A stretch of 64,000 bases of DNA from Fistularia commersonii (Eukaryota; Chordata; Actinopteri; Syngnathiformes; Fistulariidae): positions 16,383,956 through 16,447,955 of the forward strand of contig JBBMNZ010000014.1 in NCBI GenBank assembly GCA_037954325.1, given 5' to 3'. This document shows positions 11,875 through 24,453 of the stretch, one piece after another. Within the stretch, counting starts at the first letter, position 1; each line of letters opens with the position of its first letter. The position numbers were made by a program, and so were the translations under genes. Below the pieces are notes generated by a model. The model made no database searches and had not been told where the DNA came from. It worked only from the letters and a program-made list of their open reading frames with translations.

Positions 11875-14800
11875 GTATGATGTACATACAAGTGGACAAA
11901 TTGTTGGTACCCCTCTCTCAACAAACCTCAGTGAAATAACTCCAAACTGACAAAATTAATAAATAAAAATGCAGTGACAGATTCCCTGTACAGCATGGTG
12001 GTGTAGTGGTTAACTCTTTGGCCTCTTAGCGTGAATGACGCTGGTTCGATTCCGATAAGGGGACTTATCTGTGTGGAGTTTCCATGTTCTGTCTGTTTCG
12101 TGTTTTTGGATTGTGGGAGGAAACCCACAATCCAAAAACACGAAAAGTAGCTTATGAAAAATTGACATTGCTCTTCAATGGAGTAATTGTAAAAAGAATC
12201 TGGACTGAACAAAATTGATGTTACCCTTATCTTAATATTTTGTTGCTCAACCTTTTGGGCAAATCACTGCAATTAAACAATTTCTGTGACTGACAATGAG
12301 GCTTCTGCACCTGTCAACAGATATTTATGCCCACGCCTGATACATGTGTATCATCTGTGCCTGTGCAAAGCAGTATTCTAAAATGCCAATAAGGTATAAA
12401 GGTACAACATAAAAACATCTGCTCTATGAGAATCGAAACAGATTTGTTTTTAGTGTTTTTTATTCTGCAAACACACATCGGGGAATGGAATCAGGGCTGG
12501 GTGATATACAGGACTGTCTCAGAAATATTGTAATAAAGTTCTTTATCTTCTGTAATGCAATTAAATTAACAAAAATTACTTTTTCATAATATTTTGAGAT
12601 AGGATTTTTGAGTTTTCCTAAGATGTAAGCAATAATCAGCAATATTAAAATAATAAAAGGCTTGCAGTATTTCAGTTGATTTGTACTGAATCGAGAATGT
12701 ATGACATTTCTGTTTTTGCAATTGCATTACAGAAGATAGAGAACTTTATCAATTTTCGGAGACTGTCCTGTATCACTTATATTATTAGTTAACATCCAGT
12801 GAAGAGCAATTCATCTTTTTTGTTCTTAAATCTTAATTCTATACAAGCATATTCCATATTGATGTGAATGTGTATAATATGATAAATATACATATACGCT
12901 TTATATTGATGTTCAAAAATGGTCTTGTGGATATTGAAGTTGTTCTCCATTATGCCCAGCCATAGTTTTAAGGATACCAAATAAAAGGAAACGGCCCCTC
13001 ATCAATTTGCATCTGTCACACTATAGTGCCAACAGTTCCCTCCAAATGTGTGGGGCTTATTAAAAAAAAAAATGAGTCCATATCTGTATTTTATGGTCTA
13101 ACTCATTGGACATCTGACACCTCAGAATTTAAATCGGAGGCCCCTACATAAACCTCAGACTACAGTCATCTTGAGTTTTATGATGGTTTGTAAAATGTTT
13201 ATGCGGCACATAACATGTTTATAACCATCTCATTGAATGTTTGGCCTCTCACAGTGCGTTCCACCCTGCACAAGCAGCAGTCTCTCCCCGTCCGTCCCAT
13301 CATCCCGCTAGTGGCTCGCATCTCTGACCAGAACGCATCAGGAGCACCACCCATGACAGTGCGGGAGAAGAGCCGGCTGGACAAATTCAAGCAGCTGCTG
13401 TCGAGTCCCAACACTGACCTGGGTAGGAGCCAATAACGGCTGGGCTTTTTTAGTGTAGCCTTGGTGTGGCGATGCCGTGTTAAAGGTGTGTGCTATTTCA
13501 GAGGAACTCCGGAAGCACAGCTGGTCAGGCATTCCAAGAGAGGTCCGGCCAATCACGTGGAGACTCCTCTCTGTGAGTTGCACCACGTTGTGTCCTGAAT
13601 CGTCTTTTCAAACCCGGTTTGCCTGAAATTGCTGTTAGTTCTCTCACGCCTGAATTTTATCTCCTTGTCTATCAGGGCTACCTGCCTGCTAACAAGGAGC
13701 GTCGAGAGCTGGTGCTAAAGAGGAAGCGAGAGGAATACTTTGGCTTCATAGTTCAGTATTATCACTCCAGGACAGATGAGCACTACAAAGACACATACCG
13801 CCAGGTAACATGTGGATGTGAATGTGGATCAGGCTTGACAAAAATCATCCGGTATTAACATAAGTCAATTCCGTATTTTGATTTTTAAGAACACATTTCT
13901 TTACACTTCTCTCTAGATTCACATTGACATTCCACGAACCAATCCTTTGATTCCCCTCTTTCAGCAGCCTGTGGTACAAGAGGTAAGATCTGAACAAGGC
14001 TATAAGAAACAGTTTTCCCCACACATGGAATTGTCTGCTACATGTTGACGTGTAGAACTCTCATCCTGCCTCCCAAACCCACGCGCCAGCCAATTGTTTT
14101 TGTTTTTGTTATAAACAAAGCAATACAGTACTGAAAACAACATTTACGTCTGTTACATTTACACTGTCCAGGGTGAATATTGATACCATGTACTTTATCT
14201 TTGTATTTAGTGTATTTTAGTTTAGTCTTGTCTCGGTTCTTCAGGGTCCTGGTTTGCCGCATTGTTGCAAAAGCTGTTCCTGCCGAGTTCCAAGACATGT
14301 GCTTGACAATCAATGGCATTTAAGTGTAATAGAGATCGACACTAGTATGTTGTATAATTGTTCTCTCAGTGGTCACTTTCAAATACAGAAGGGCACAGTG
14401 AGAAGTTTTTTCCGACAAGGGAAACAGAAGAGCCATAGATCAAATAACTGCATCTTTTAGATATCAGCAACTGCCTTGAAGTCAAACACCACCCTCCCTC
14501 CATTCCAGAAAAACCTGTTTCAGAAGCTATACTGTCAGTTCTGTGCTAACTTTTCTGTAACTCCCAACAAATGTTCAGTGTTTGACATAGACAGGAATGA
14601 AGATTTGTCTTATCTCCTGTGCAGTGACTGCTTAGCATGTCGGTAACTATCAGCAACAATGGATCCTCATTTCAATGGACTGGCTAACTCAAATAAGTGT
14701 CTCAGTGTTGTTCTTTTTCAGCAGCAGATGAAGAAGCTGCATCAGATTACAAAACCACAAGGGAAATCTTTTTCTGGAAAAGGGGAACTTGACTGAGAGC

Positions 14801-17800
14801 TGCTTGTTCCTCAAATTTTCAATTTTTTTTTTTTTTATTTCAAAAACACAAAAGATTTGCTAAACCAGTAAGCTGTGGTTATGCTTAATGCAGCTGAAAT
14901 ATACAGATTGTGCTGTCTGTAACTGATCACAACATATACTATTAATTTATTTTTCTACATACTTTTAAAAAACTGGCAAAACCTTCATAATTATAGACTA
15001 ACTGATGGTGGCATGGAGGCACAGTGATTAATGTGTCCACCTTACAGCAAGAAGGTTCTTGGGTCTATTCCGCCCGTGGACTTTTCTAAATGCTCTTCCC
15101 ATGTCTACTACAGTTTCCTCTGAGTTCTTCAGTTTCCTCCCACTGTCCAAAAACATGCCATAGGCAAATTGGAGACCCCGAAATTGACATGTGAGTGAGA
15201 GTGAATCTTTTTTTTGGCAAGCACCTCTCGGCCAATGCTAGCTGGGACAGGCTTCAGCCCTCCTTGCAGATAAGTAGCATAGATAATGATGAATGGATAC
15301 AGATGAATACAGATTTACTGTCGATGTAATTGTAGTAGCAACAAATTAACCATAAAATTAAAAATAAGTCAGCTGTAAAAACTGTCTGAAAATCATGACT
15401 ATATGTTAAAAATATTTGCAGGTGTCAAAGAAAATCAAACATAGGTAATTATTCAGGTTATTTTGTGAAAAATGTTAGGCTTTGTAAGAGATTTTATCTC
15501 TTTGTGATGTGTATTTGATATTCTGTATTTTGGTACATATACTGATCCTGGGCGGCCCTGTGGTCCAGTGGCGAGCACTGCCTCACACCATCAAAGACCC
15601 TAGGTTACCTCTGGGTTCTACAGTTTCCTCCCACAGTCCAAAAACATTCAGTAGGAGTCCCCAAAATGGCCTAAATTGACCATAGAGCAGTCCAGGATGG
15701 ACTCCTCCTCTAGCCCGATGACAGTTGGGATAGGTTCCAGCATCACCACAACCCTAAGTGTAGGATAAGTGGTAGATAATGGATGGATACGGATCCCCAA
15801 AAATGGTTCGGGAATTTATTGGAATTGATCAGCCTCATGAAAGTTAAGGTGTGCAACTATGTTTGTGCTCCTCAGGTGTTTGAGCGCATCCTCTTCATCT
15901 GGGCCATCCGTCACCCAGCCAGTGGTTATGTCCAGGGCATCAACGACTTGGTCACACCTTTCTTTGTCGTCTTTCTGTCCGAGTTTGTCAGTAAGTTAGT
16001 GTGGCGTTGCCAGAGTTAACACCAGGACAGCCTCTGCTTGTGCTAAATAAAGGTGTCGTTCCAGCTGAAGACATGGAGAACTTCGAGGTAGCTGTTCTGC
16101 CTCAGGACACCCAGAGGAATATCGAGGCTGACAGCTTCTGGTGCATGAGCAAGCTGCTGGATGGAATACAGGTCTGTTGCCCATCTCAACCTGTCTCCAC
16201 TCTTTGTGAGCCAGGTGTGTGACTCTGCTTTGCTTTCAGGATAATTACACCTTCGCTCAGCCTGGAATCCAGAACAAAGTGAAGGCCTTAGAAGAGCTGG
16301 TCGGCAGGATCGACAGTGAGGAACACTGATATCAGCTTGGACACATTGCAGATTGAAAGGACCTGGAATTAGGGATATTTAAACTTTTTTTTATCAATGT
16401 GCTTTTGTTTCCAGAGGACATTCACAATCATTTCAAGAAGTATGAGGTGGAGTATCTTCAGTTTGCTTTCAGGTGGATGAACAATCTACTAATGAGGGAG
16501 CTGCCGTTGCGTTGCACAATACGTCTGTGGGACACCTATCAGGTACGGCTCAGCCTAGTATCCCCCGCATGCAAAAAGGCCATTGCATCTTTTAGAAGAC
16601 TTGAAAATCATTGATACTATGAATACAACGTTCATATTTCTTTTAAATACAAAGGTAACTACCGGAAAATAAATAAAGAATTTTGTGTACATTTTATTTA
16701 CAGACATGTACTTAAAACAAAAAGTTGTTCTGTTTTTTTAACAACCCCACAAAAAAAGGAATTTCCCTCAAATTGTGCTTAAAACAATCTACAAAGAACC
16801 AAGAAAGTCATTGAAACATTTTTTAGAAGAAAATGGCTTTGACTTAGTTCAAAAGTCACTGGAAAGTATACAAAAAACTTTCTGCAAAAGTTATTTTTAA
16901 AAATACTTGAATACAGACAATCTGAAGTTTGGAATAACTTACCTGAAAAATATAAATAAAGGGTCTCAGGTTGCTCATTTTACTTTGCTCAGAGCTTCTT
17001 GACCTTTATGAGTGTTTTCTGTCCACAGGCTGAAGCAGAGGGTTTCTCCCACTTCCACCTCTATGTCTGTGCTGCTTTCCTCATCGAGTGGCGCAAAGAG
17101 ATTCTCTCCATGGTTGACTTCCAGGTATCTGAGTCTCTCAGACATCAATTTTGTTGCATTAGAAATAATGTGAGAGTACCTAATTGTAAGATAAATAGAA
17201 AGTCATGCTGTCAGCAAGATAACATGAAGACCTCTACATACATAACAGCAAAATGCAGCAATCATGCCTTAAGTATGAGTCAAGCAGTGGTTGGTAACTT
17301 TAAACACTTGAAGAGCCATAATGACCCATTTCCCACAGAAAACATTGGGAGCCACAAAACACTGGACGTCTTAAATGAGGATAACACTGCCTATATCGTA
17401 TTCTTTTTAACCTACATGCTATACATATGTGTGCGTGTGCGTGCGCATGCATGCATGCATGCGTACTGTATATGTATATATTTATGAAATCAATGAAATA
17501 CTACAGAAAACATGACTTTTTATTTCTGCATGAAACAGAAACATCTTGAACTCTGTAAAAAAAAGAGTTGAAGGTTGCATACAAAGAAAATACTCATCAT
17601 TTGGTTTAGTCCTCCTCATTTTCAGGAAATAAAAAGCTGAACTTAAATGACCCACCTGCAGTGAACCAAAACTGTCATCTCCTTTTTACCGCCGTCAACA
17701 TTTTAGCACATGCACTGGAGCGTGCAGTCAGCTTTCAAGCTGAATAAGAAACAACTATTTCACTGAGGGATGTAAAACATATATTTTCAAAATAATTGCC

Positions 17801-18459
17801 AATTCAAATTTGTATTTACCTGTTAAATGTGGAGGGTTTTTTGAACCTCAGTGTAGAGTGCCAGCACATGGATGGTAAAAAGCTCAACGAATCGCGTGCA
17901 AACAGCTGTCGCACATCGCCGATGGTGGTGCATATTTTGAGCAACATAAAAAATTACCTTTTTTTTTTTTTTTAATGTTACATAATCATTATTATCCTCA
18001 AATCTAGAACTAGTTTTAAGAAAAATAACTGATGCGCTTAAAGAAAAAAAAATTTAAATGAAATAGTCATTATTTATTTTCAAAAGCCACGGTGAGCCAC
18101 AGCAGAGGGATTAAAGAGCCACATGCAGCTCTGGAACTGCAGATTGCCTACCCCTGGTCTAAATTGTCTGAATTTTGTCAGCTGTGATTTGCTGCTCCCC
18201 AGAAACAAAGTGAAATAAGCTACATTTACTTCACTTACGTCAGACTCTCTTTAGTCTTCAGCTGTAATTACACCTAAGTCTACTTTCTTAGATTTATCGT
18301 GGGGCGAATTAACAATCTTCTCCCCTCAAGGGGCTTCTCATGCTTCTGCAGAACCTCCCCACAATCCACTGGGGTAACGAGGAGGTGGGCCTCCTGCTGG
18401 CTGAAGCCTACAGACTTAAGTACATGTTTGCAGACGCGCCCAGCCACTACAAGAGGTAG
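5508..18459 (+). CDS. tbc1d22b: TBC1 domain family member 22B, putative Rab GTPase-activating protein
   Basis: Fourteen coding exons: 5508-5563, 8288-8344, 8828-9017, 9798-9942, 13255-13422, 13502-13572, 13676-13804, 13917-13982, 15876-15990, 16065-16171, 16240-16315, 16415-16542, 17029-17124, 18331-18459 (stop TAG 18457). The frame closes to 510 aa, against about 505 in human. The start MATENRINFWRR matches the family N-terminus. KKASSFHEFA and SGAPPMTVREK mark the B paralogue rather than A. The TBC domain covers about residues 205-490, with the arginine finger in IHIDIPR (R279) and the glutamine finger in GYVQGINDL (Q314), so a catalytically competent Rab-GAP is expected. An acidic stretch (DDEEDEDF) lies in the divergent N-terminal part encoded by exon 3. 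Known for the family: binding to the Golgi protein ACBD3; the Rab substrate is not settled. Exon 4 could begin 3 or 6 bp later because of a CAGCAGCAG acceptor. Introns carry SINE-like, hAT-like and MITE repeats. Confidence 0.95.
6350..6440 (+). repeat. SINE-like repeat fragment (tail part)
   Basis: CCCTAAATTGCCCACACATG followed by 'tgaatgagattgaatggttgtgtatctc' corresponds to the middle-to-tail part of the common tRNA-like fish repeat seen more fully at 15010 and 46790. Only this part remains, in tbc1d22b intron 1. Confidence 0.5.
11411..11487 (+). repeat. (GT)n microsatellite
   Basis: About 38 GT units in tbc1d22b intron 4, far from exon boundaries. Confidence 0.95.
11731..11875. repeat. 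Compound (CA)n / (TA)n microsatellite
   Basis: A (CA) run at 11733-11760 is followed by a purine-pyrimidine alternating region and a (TA) run near 11850-11873. Such sequence is prone to Z-DNA or cruciform structure. Apparent reading frames across it are low-complexity artefacts. Confidence 0.9.
11996..12146 (+). mobile_element. tRNA-derived SINE-like repeat ending in a perfect hairpin
   Basis: GGTGGTGTAGTGGTTAACTC followed by GGTTCGATTCCG (about 12042-12053) are RNA polymerase III A-box and B-box-like sequences resembling a tRNA head. The body ('tgtgtggagtttccatgttct') is the common fish repeat also seen at 15010, 15550 and 46790. The 3' part is replaced by a perfect inverted repeat, arms 12096-12117 and 12124-12145 with a 6-nt loop. 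It is not a functional tRNA: no acceptor stem or CCA-side pairing is seen. Confidence 0.65.
12509..12770. mobile_element. MITE with long inverted repeats and TA target duplication
   Basis: The left end CAGGACTGTCTCAGAAATAT and the right end CGGAGACTGTCCTG are inverted copies, and similarity extends about 60 bp inward (the 'aaagttctttatcttctgtaatgcaatt' block recurs inverted at about 12715-12752). TA dinucleotides flank both ends (12507-12508, 12771-12772), as in Tc1/mariner-type insertions. It has no coding capacity and is a well-known fish repeat type. It sits inside a second repeat whose ends read GGGCTGGGTGATA (about 12494) and GCCCAGCC (about 12955). Confidence 0.75.
15005..15300 (+). mobile_element. 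tRNA-like SINE-type repeat (old copy)
   Basis: In tbc1d22b intron 8. The order of blocks is that of the fish repeat: 'ggcacagtgattaatgtgtccaccttacagcaagaaggttcttgggtc', then 'gtttcctcccactgtccaaaaacatgc', then 'gctgggacaggcttcagccc' and 'gataagtagcatagataatgatgaatgg'. The B-box is degraded, which suggests age. Confidence 0.65.
15550..15792 (+). mobile_element. tRNA-like SINE-type repeat, second copy in the same intron
   Basis: Starts GGGCGGCCCTGTGGTCCAGT and carries the same internal blocks as the 15005 copy ('gtttcctcccacagtccaaaaaca', 'gatgacagttgggataggttcc', 'ggataagtggtagataatggatgg'), in the same orientation about 250 bp downstream. It ends about 85 bp before exon 9 of tbc1d22b. Confidence 0.65.
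17285..18156. mobile_element. Probable non-autonomous hAT-like element
   Basis: The left end CAGTGGTTGGTAACTTTAAA and the inverted right end (reading CAGGGGTAGGCAATCTGCAG on the minus strand) resemble the CAGGGGTNGGCAACCT ends of hAT transposons, and both arms contain the 'gagccac' motif repeatedly found in such elements. No transposase frame is visible. A convincing 8-bp target duplication was not found, so the boundaries are tentative. It fills most of tbc1d22b intron 13. Confidence 0.5.
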
Positions 18460-21400
18460 AGCCTGGAGCAGATGCGCACTGACATTTCCGATGGATGGAC
18501 CCCAGTATTTGACACAAGGAAGCTTGAAGAGCCTGATGGATCCTGTTGAGTGCAGCTCCAGGGTCCCTGCATTACATCTGAGCCTGCTTATGACCCTTGT
18601 CAAAACGTTCTTGGTGCAACCTTTGTGAACGGTGGAGATGATATCGCAGTGCAGCCTCCGTCCGACACAGCAACACTGGACTGTTACAAACACCACATCT
18701 ATGCCATCTTGTTTTACTCATAGTTGTTTCTAAAGTTAACATTTTGTTGTATAAAGGGATGAGGAATGTTTGTGACATCACCCTTTTAACAAAATGATGC
18801 TTTCTATAGAATATATTTTTAGCAGATTTGTTTAAGTTGTTGTTTTACAAGGGAAGAAATGTGAGCTGCAAAACATGACGCCTCATACTTGCTTGTAGAT
18901 GGACACTGTCAAGGCTGTGAGAAGTGACACCAACTCTCTTTTCTCTGAGCCAGATGTAGGACAATCAGCTGATTTAGAACAACTTTCCAGTTGAGAAATT
19001 CACAACAGAGGAGGTGTTTTCTGACTGCTGACAGAAAGAGAAACCATTATTAAGGTCAAAGCGTCAAGTGTGGCGAAAAGTTTCTATCACACATTGTGAT
19101 GATTGTGGTACTCTGATTCAGGGTGAATATCTCCAACCCTGACTGGACTTGACTCCTTAATCACGTGTCACCTCAAATAGGCCTTATTTTCCCTCCATTA
19201 TATTGTACTCGGCTTTAGAAATAAAGGGCAAAATCAAAGCAGTGCTCATTGAAAATGGTAGCTACTGGTTCTAATTGGATCTCCATGCCACATGGGACCA
19301 GTAGTGTTAGCAGTGCTGTGTATGAAGATACATCAGTATGTGGTATAGGGCTGGGTGACTTGCTGGGTGTATATCTTAATGAGACAAGCCACTGTCAGGT
19401 ACACATACAAGTATTCCAGTATTAAATGAGGTATTTCATTTCCCTGTGGTTTCAATGTTTGGTAAGACGTTTTTAGCAGTTTGTCTGTTCACAATTTTCT
19501 GACATGCCTATCGATGTTCTCTTGCCATCGATTCCACAAGTCCTGATGATTTTGAGATCACCTTCACTTTTTGTAGTTGGGTTATTTTTTAATTTTTCTG
19601 TTGTGTGATTTTTATAAAATTTTTGATGCTCATTTTCAGGTCACTTTATTACTAAAATGTTTCATTGCCAATGTACTAAATCTACATGAAGAAAGCAGTG
19701 ATAAGCAAATTAAGATAATAAAATATAACCAAAGTACAAAAATGGCTCCAAAAAAGATTTTACAGGACGGTGATACAATGTTTAGACAATAAATCTGATT
19801 CATTTTCAGAATAAACACTATGGCTGTATATCAGTGTCACCCAGCCCTCCTGTGAAATATACAACAAGCTGGACACCTGTGGTCATTGTTTAAACTATAC
19901 ATTCATGTGACTTTCCGGTTTTTAGTTTTTAGTTGTGTTTCTTTTTTTTTTGAATTGTTTTTATTTGGGTATGTGGTTTTAGAGGCTGTTGATTGTAATT
20001 GATAATGATGAAATATTTCCTCCTGTACTTGAGTCAGTCCTGTGGATGACGTGCAGCTCAATATAAGACAATGCCTTGGAGTATTTGTATTGTCTTTTAG
20101 AGTGTATTATGGGTAAATATCACCATCGTATTATATATTTGTTTCAAACTGGGGTTGCTGTTGTGTCTGACAATCGGTAATTAGCCTTTGGCACTTTGAT
20201 TTCAACTAGATTTGGATATTTTCTTTTTTAGGCTGTAAAACAGAGAATCTAAATCCAACTCGTGCACTAAATACCCTGCTCTTCTCCTCTGGTCTTATCT
20301 AATGAAAGGTATCAGTCATTTCATCTTAAATAATCAAAGAGGGATGGAAAATCAAACTATTTGCGTCACCTTAATAATTGTGGTTGTTTTGTGACCTGTT
20401 TTTATTTAATTTTTTTTTTCATTTTTTTTTAAAACATCTAAAGGTGTGTTTAAATATGCCTTCAGCCTTTCTTCATTCAGGGAAGCCAATGATTGTCATC
20501 ATACTCTGTTACTCCAGGCTTTCTTCACTCTTTGCTATTTTCAGTTTTTACAGCAGTGTTGGTACAAACCCATTTTTACTATTCATAATGTCATGGTTAG
20601 GTATATTCTTGAACTCAGTCATTCTTTGGAGAAAAAAAGCTCGATTAACAAATTGATGTGGGGTTTCAGCTCCACATTCATTCATGTTAAACAAAATACA
20701 GAAATTGTATGCTATTTGGAATGAAATGCTCGTGTTGTCATGTTTGCTGTCGTCTCTCCTCGCAGTGAAATTGGTGAGCAGTGAAGTCAAACTGGCACAG
20801 GTTTTGTGAGCAGCTGGTGAAACATTGACAAAAATCTGTTATTTATCAGGTAGTGAAAGGGGTTCCCACTTGTCCAGGAAAAATGTTGTCACCCTCCCAG
20901 TCATGGAAAATTTGCAATAAAAAGCAAAACATCCTGGAGAGGTTTGAGAACATTCTCTTTTTTTCCCTGACTCTCAAGAGAAAACCACGTCTAGAGATCA
21001 TCTTGTGTAATATATACAATTACGGTGTGGTCTAAAGGAAACTAATGAGCCACTGACTCCAACTGGCTTATCCTGTTTTCTTTTGTATTTGTCATACATC
21101 TCTTGAATTAAGCAGATCAATTAATTAATGTAATAATGGTGACAAAACAATCAATAGCTGCAGCCTGGTTGGAGACTAGCCTCTCAGCAGTTCCACCACT
21201 CCTTATTTTGACCGAGAAAATGTGAGAAAGAGTGGGAACCCAGGAGCAGGTTAATTAGAAGTTAAAGTATTAAAGTAAAGATAAATTATAGGAAGCTTGT
21301 AATAAGTGTTATCAAACTGTTGATGAAATAAAAACCTGCCAGTTTGTTGGAAACGTGTGTAGTTGCTTTTTCAACAATAGATGCCAAATCTTTATTGGAG

Positions 21401-21890
21401 CAAAGCAGTCTGTTGAATGACTCTGAAATGGACAGTCGCTTCAGCCTTGAAAACACTTGCTGTAGTACCAACTGTACTTTTATTTTGTTTGTTTATATTA
21501 AACTGTTGCTATTCCTCACTGGGACAGTAACTTTGTCTGACTTGAGTAGTTGTCAGCTGATGTTTATTTTGAAAAGAGCATACATTTCAAACTACCAATC
21601 ACACACTTGGTTTTCAAGATAAAACAATCTAGTTTTCGGTATTTGGAGTTACGGGATACTTTACCCCGTTTAAGCTCTGTGGTTTCATAAACGGACATTC
21701 ATTTAACAAGTGCAGCAACGCAAAACAACATGGTTGGGCTAAATTAGAAGTAAGAAATTAATTTTTCAATGAAATAAATAATAGTGTTCTTGATTTTATT
21801 TTCTTCTATATAAATATTTAACCATTTATGACTTTGACTAATACAGCTGTTTTGAAGGAGACGATGATATTTTAACATTCTGTGCTGTCA
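18460..21890. other. tbc1d22b 3' UTR and intergenic DNA
   Basis: No coding exon is recognised. The first part is expected to be tbc1d22b 3' UTR; AATAAA motifs occur near 19218 and 20917 but the used poly(A) site cannot be chosen from sequence. A MITE-like element (19347-19848) lies within. The rest is AT-rich with nothing I can name. Confidence 0.5.
19347..19848. mobile_element. MITE-like repeat with 13-bp terminal inverted repeat
   Basis: AGGGCTGGGTGAC at 19347-19359 and GTCACCCAGCCCT at 19836-19848 are perfect inverted copies bounding about 500 bp of AT-rich noncoding DNA. The same GGGCTGGGTGA end flanks the element around 12494, suggesting one repeat family. Confidence 0.55.
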
Positions 21891-21989
21891 ATCCTCGAGT
21901 GATTGACTGCCCTTCGATACAAAGAACGCATTTCAAATGGGTAAGTGACGTTACGGAAGCGATCCTGATTTTTGCAGGAAAGCTCCGCC

Positions 21990-22123
21990 CCCACAAACTT
22001 CGCTTTCACTTTTGCAGCAATGCTAGTGTGGCTTCAGACAACCAAACGTGTTCGCCCAACCAATGGAATAGACCTATCGACGTCGAAAGTAGCCTGTTGC
22101 GTCGTGTTTGCTTGACAACGAGG
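21990..22123 (+). promoter_or_regulatory. Putative promoter and noncoding first exon of the zinc-finger gene
   Basis: This is a CpG-containing segment with a CCAAT box at 22060-22064. A good splice donor (CGAGG|GTAAGC) follows position 22123, giving a candidate 5' UTR exon ending there, about 2.3 kb before the coding exon. The transcription start is not determined. Confidence 0.4.
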
Positions 22124-24453
22124 GTAAGCTGATTTTATTTCCCGCGAAAATAACGGTGGTACGAGTCAAAGTTGCGTGTTAGCATCTAGCGCTAGCACCG
22201 ACCTGATACTAGCAAACAAGACGCCTGTCGTGTAGGAGCACCGTCACAGTCCAGATACTTCTTGGTAGACCGTTCTCCAGCTCCCCCATTCTTGCGTTTG
22301 CCTCTTAAGGCTCAATCGCAGAATATTCATAAATTTTGTATGCAAAGGTGGCAGCTAACCGGAATACACACAGTGTGTGTACGTGATACAACGCCAAACT
22401 TCATTGAGATGAATTTGTTCTCGCCGGAAATAACGTTAGGAAAACAAACTCCCCCTCTGCGGAGGCCCCAATAGATGGGCCCTCTGGAGCCTGTCTGTTG
22501 TGGCAGCGATGCATGTTCTCATGATAAAGTACTGTTAAATGCATGGTCATGAATTTGTCCTGCATCCACGCAAGTTAAAACAGAGACGTAACGCACGTTG
22601 GTAAAATCTTAGGGAAGCGTCAGTGTGCCAGTTAGGCATGTCCCAGTTTGGGGTGATCATACAGTTGTGCTTCAAATTTTCATGCAGATGTTCATCATGA
22701 TGAATCATGTCAATGTTTAGATTTAGTGTGCCGTTATCATTGTTTGTGCTAATGTGCATTAATACATATTTTGTGTTAATGTTTGTTACAAATTTTATGA
22801 ATACATCTAATTTCAGGAACAGAAATAATGGATACAAAAGTTGTCAATGTACATAAAATAGCAAGTAGTCAATAACAGAGATCACATTTTTCAAAGTAGC
22901 GAAAATAAAAGTGTAATGTTTTTACTATTACACATGCTTATGCATTTTGCTTGTGCTGTTTTTCTGCATAGAGAATATTGATTTATAATCGAGATATTCT
23001 GATACCAGACTATAGAGTTAATGCGAAGTGATTGACACATGAATCACAGTGAATAATCAAATTCTTCTGAGTCATTAAAGAAAAAGAAATCACAGTGTGT
23101 CACTTGTATGAGCTGCACCCACCCGGAAATTAGGGGCCATTTCTGCCCCTTAGTGGACTGAGCCAGTGCAGCCTCATCAAAGGGCTGCAAAAGTCCACTT
23201 GAGCATATCAAGAAGTGGGCACATTTGTCCTGTGTTTGACCGCATATCATCAGGCTTGAACATTGTTTTTCTCACTGGTCCAAGTCATAATTCTATCACC
23301 TTTTTATAATCTGAGTTAAGTTTGGATGGCTGTGCGTCTCTCTAGCCCCCCTGTCCACCAAAATCCTCTGAACTTTATCATCAGGAACTTATCTACCAGG
23401 CGAAAAGAATCCCTGGTCATCTCTATGTTGTATGTTTCTTCCGCACCTCAAAGATCAGGGGAATTCATTCAAATCAGGTTGATGACACGTGAGGAATTGG
23501 TAAATGTAGCAGCACTACATCTGTGCCTTACACTTGATCGTTTTGTGTCACCAATTCAAAGTCCTACTGTCTATTTTCCAGCTGCAAACACCAATCAATG
23601 GTTCAATCAATACTTATACATGCTTTTTCCTGAGAAGGTTTGGGGCTGAGGGAATTTATTTTACCCGGGTAATGTCTTTGGAAACGCACCAGAGCTTTGC
23701 AGAATTCTGGGTACTTCAAAACCCCTGTGGTGGCTTATACTGTATGTGACCCTGTGATCAATCGATGACGGTCCAGGATGAACCACCCAAATCCACAGGA
23801 GTATCTTTTGCATTTGTTGTTGCTCCCATTTAGAAAAGGGGTTTGGTTTGTACAGTTTCCTCTTTCATCAGTATATACTTGCACTGGCAAATGTTTGTGA
23901 ATATAATTATATATATCGACTATCTACTTTGATCAACATGCCACAAACCTATGCACCCAGTCCCTAAAGTTAATTCAACTTTTGTTAGGAAAAATTATTA
24001 ATGTTTTGAAAAAAATATCTTTCAATTATGACACCATATTTTATACTATCCTTAATATCATTTATAATTCCCAAAGTTTCCATGGTCATTGCTTTTGATC
24101 ATGTCTTGCTAATTGGTGAAATGTTTCGCTTCTTTAAAACCTTTTAAGGTCATTTGATTATTTAAGGAGTATTTTGACAGCAAAACAGTGAAAACATACA
24201 ACTTTTCACTGTCATTTACACACCTGAGCAATTTAGGATATGAACTAAAATAATTTTGATTTGTTTCAAATATTGTCACCCCTAAAAAACAACTTTGCAC
24301 TGAAGGTAAGAGGGAAAAGATGCTTCTTTTACTTTGTGATCAACTCTTCCTTCCACTAAGACACTGCACAATCATGTTGTTTGGATTGTGATTCTGATTT
24401 TTGAGTAAAACTAAACAGCTATTGTTGCCGCTAAAGCAGGTGCAGCCAGAGAG

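Noticed and set aside
11996..12060. A functional tRNA gene
   Set aside because: A- and B-box-like sequences are present, but there is no complete cloverleaf, and the sequence continues into a dispersed repeat body.
5508..18459. Assignment to TBC1D22A
   Set aside because: The central segment HKQQSLPVRPIIPLVARISD and SGAPPMTVREK matches the B paralogue; the A paralogue differs strongly there.
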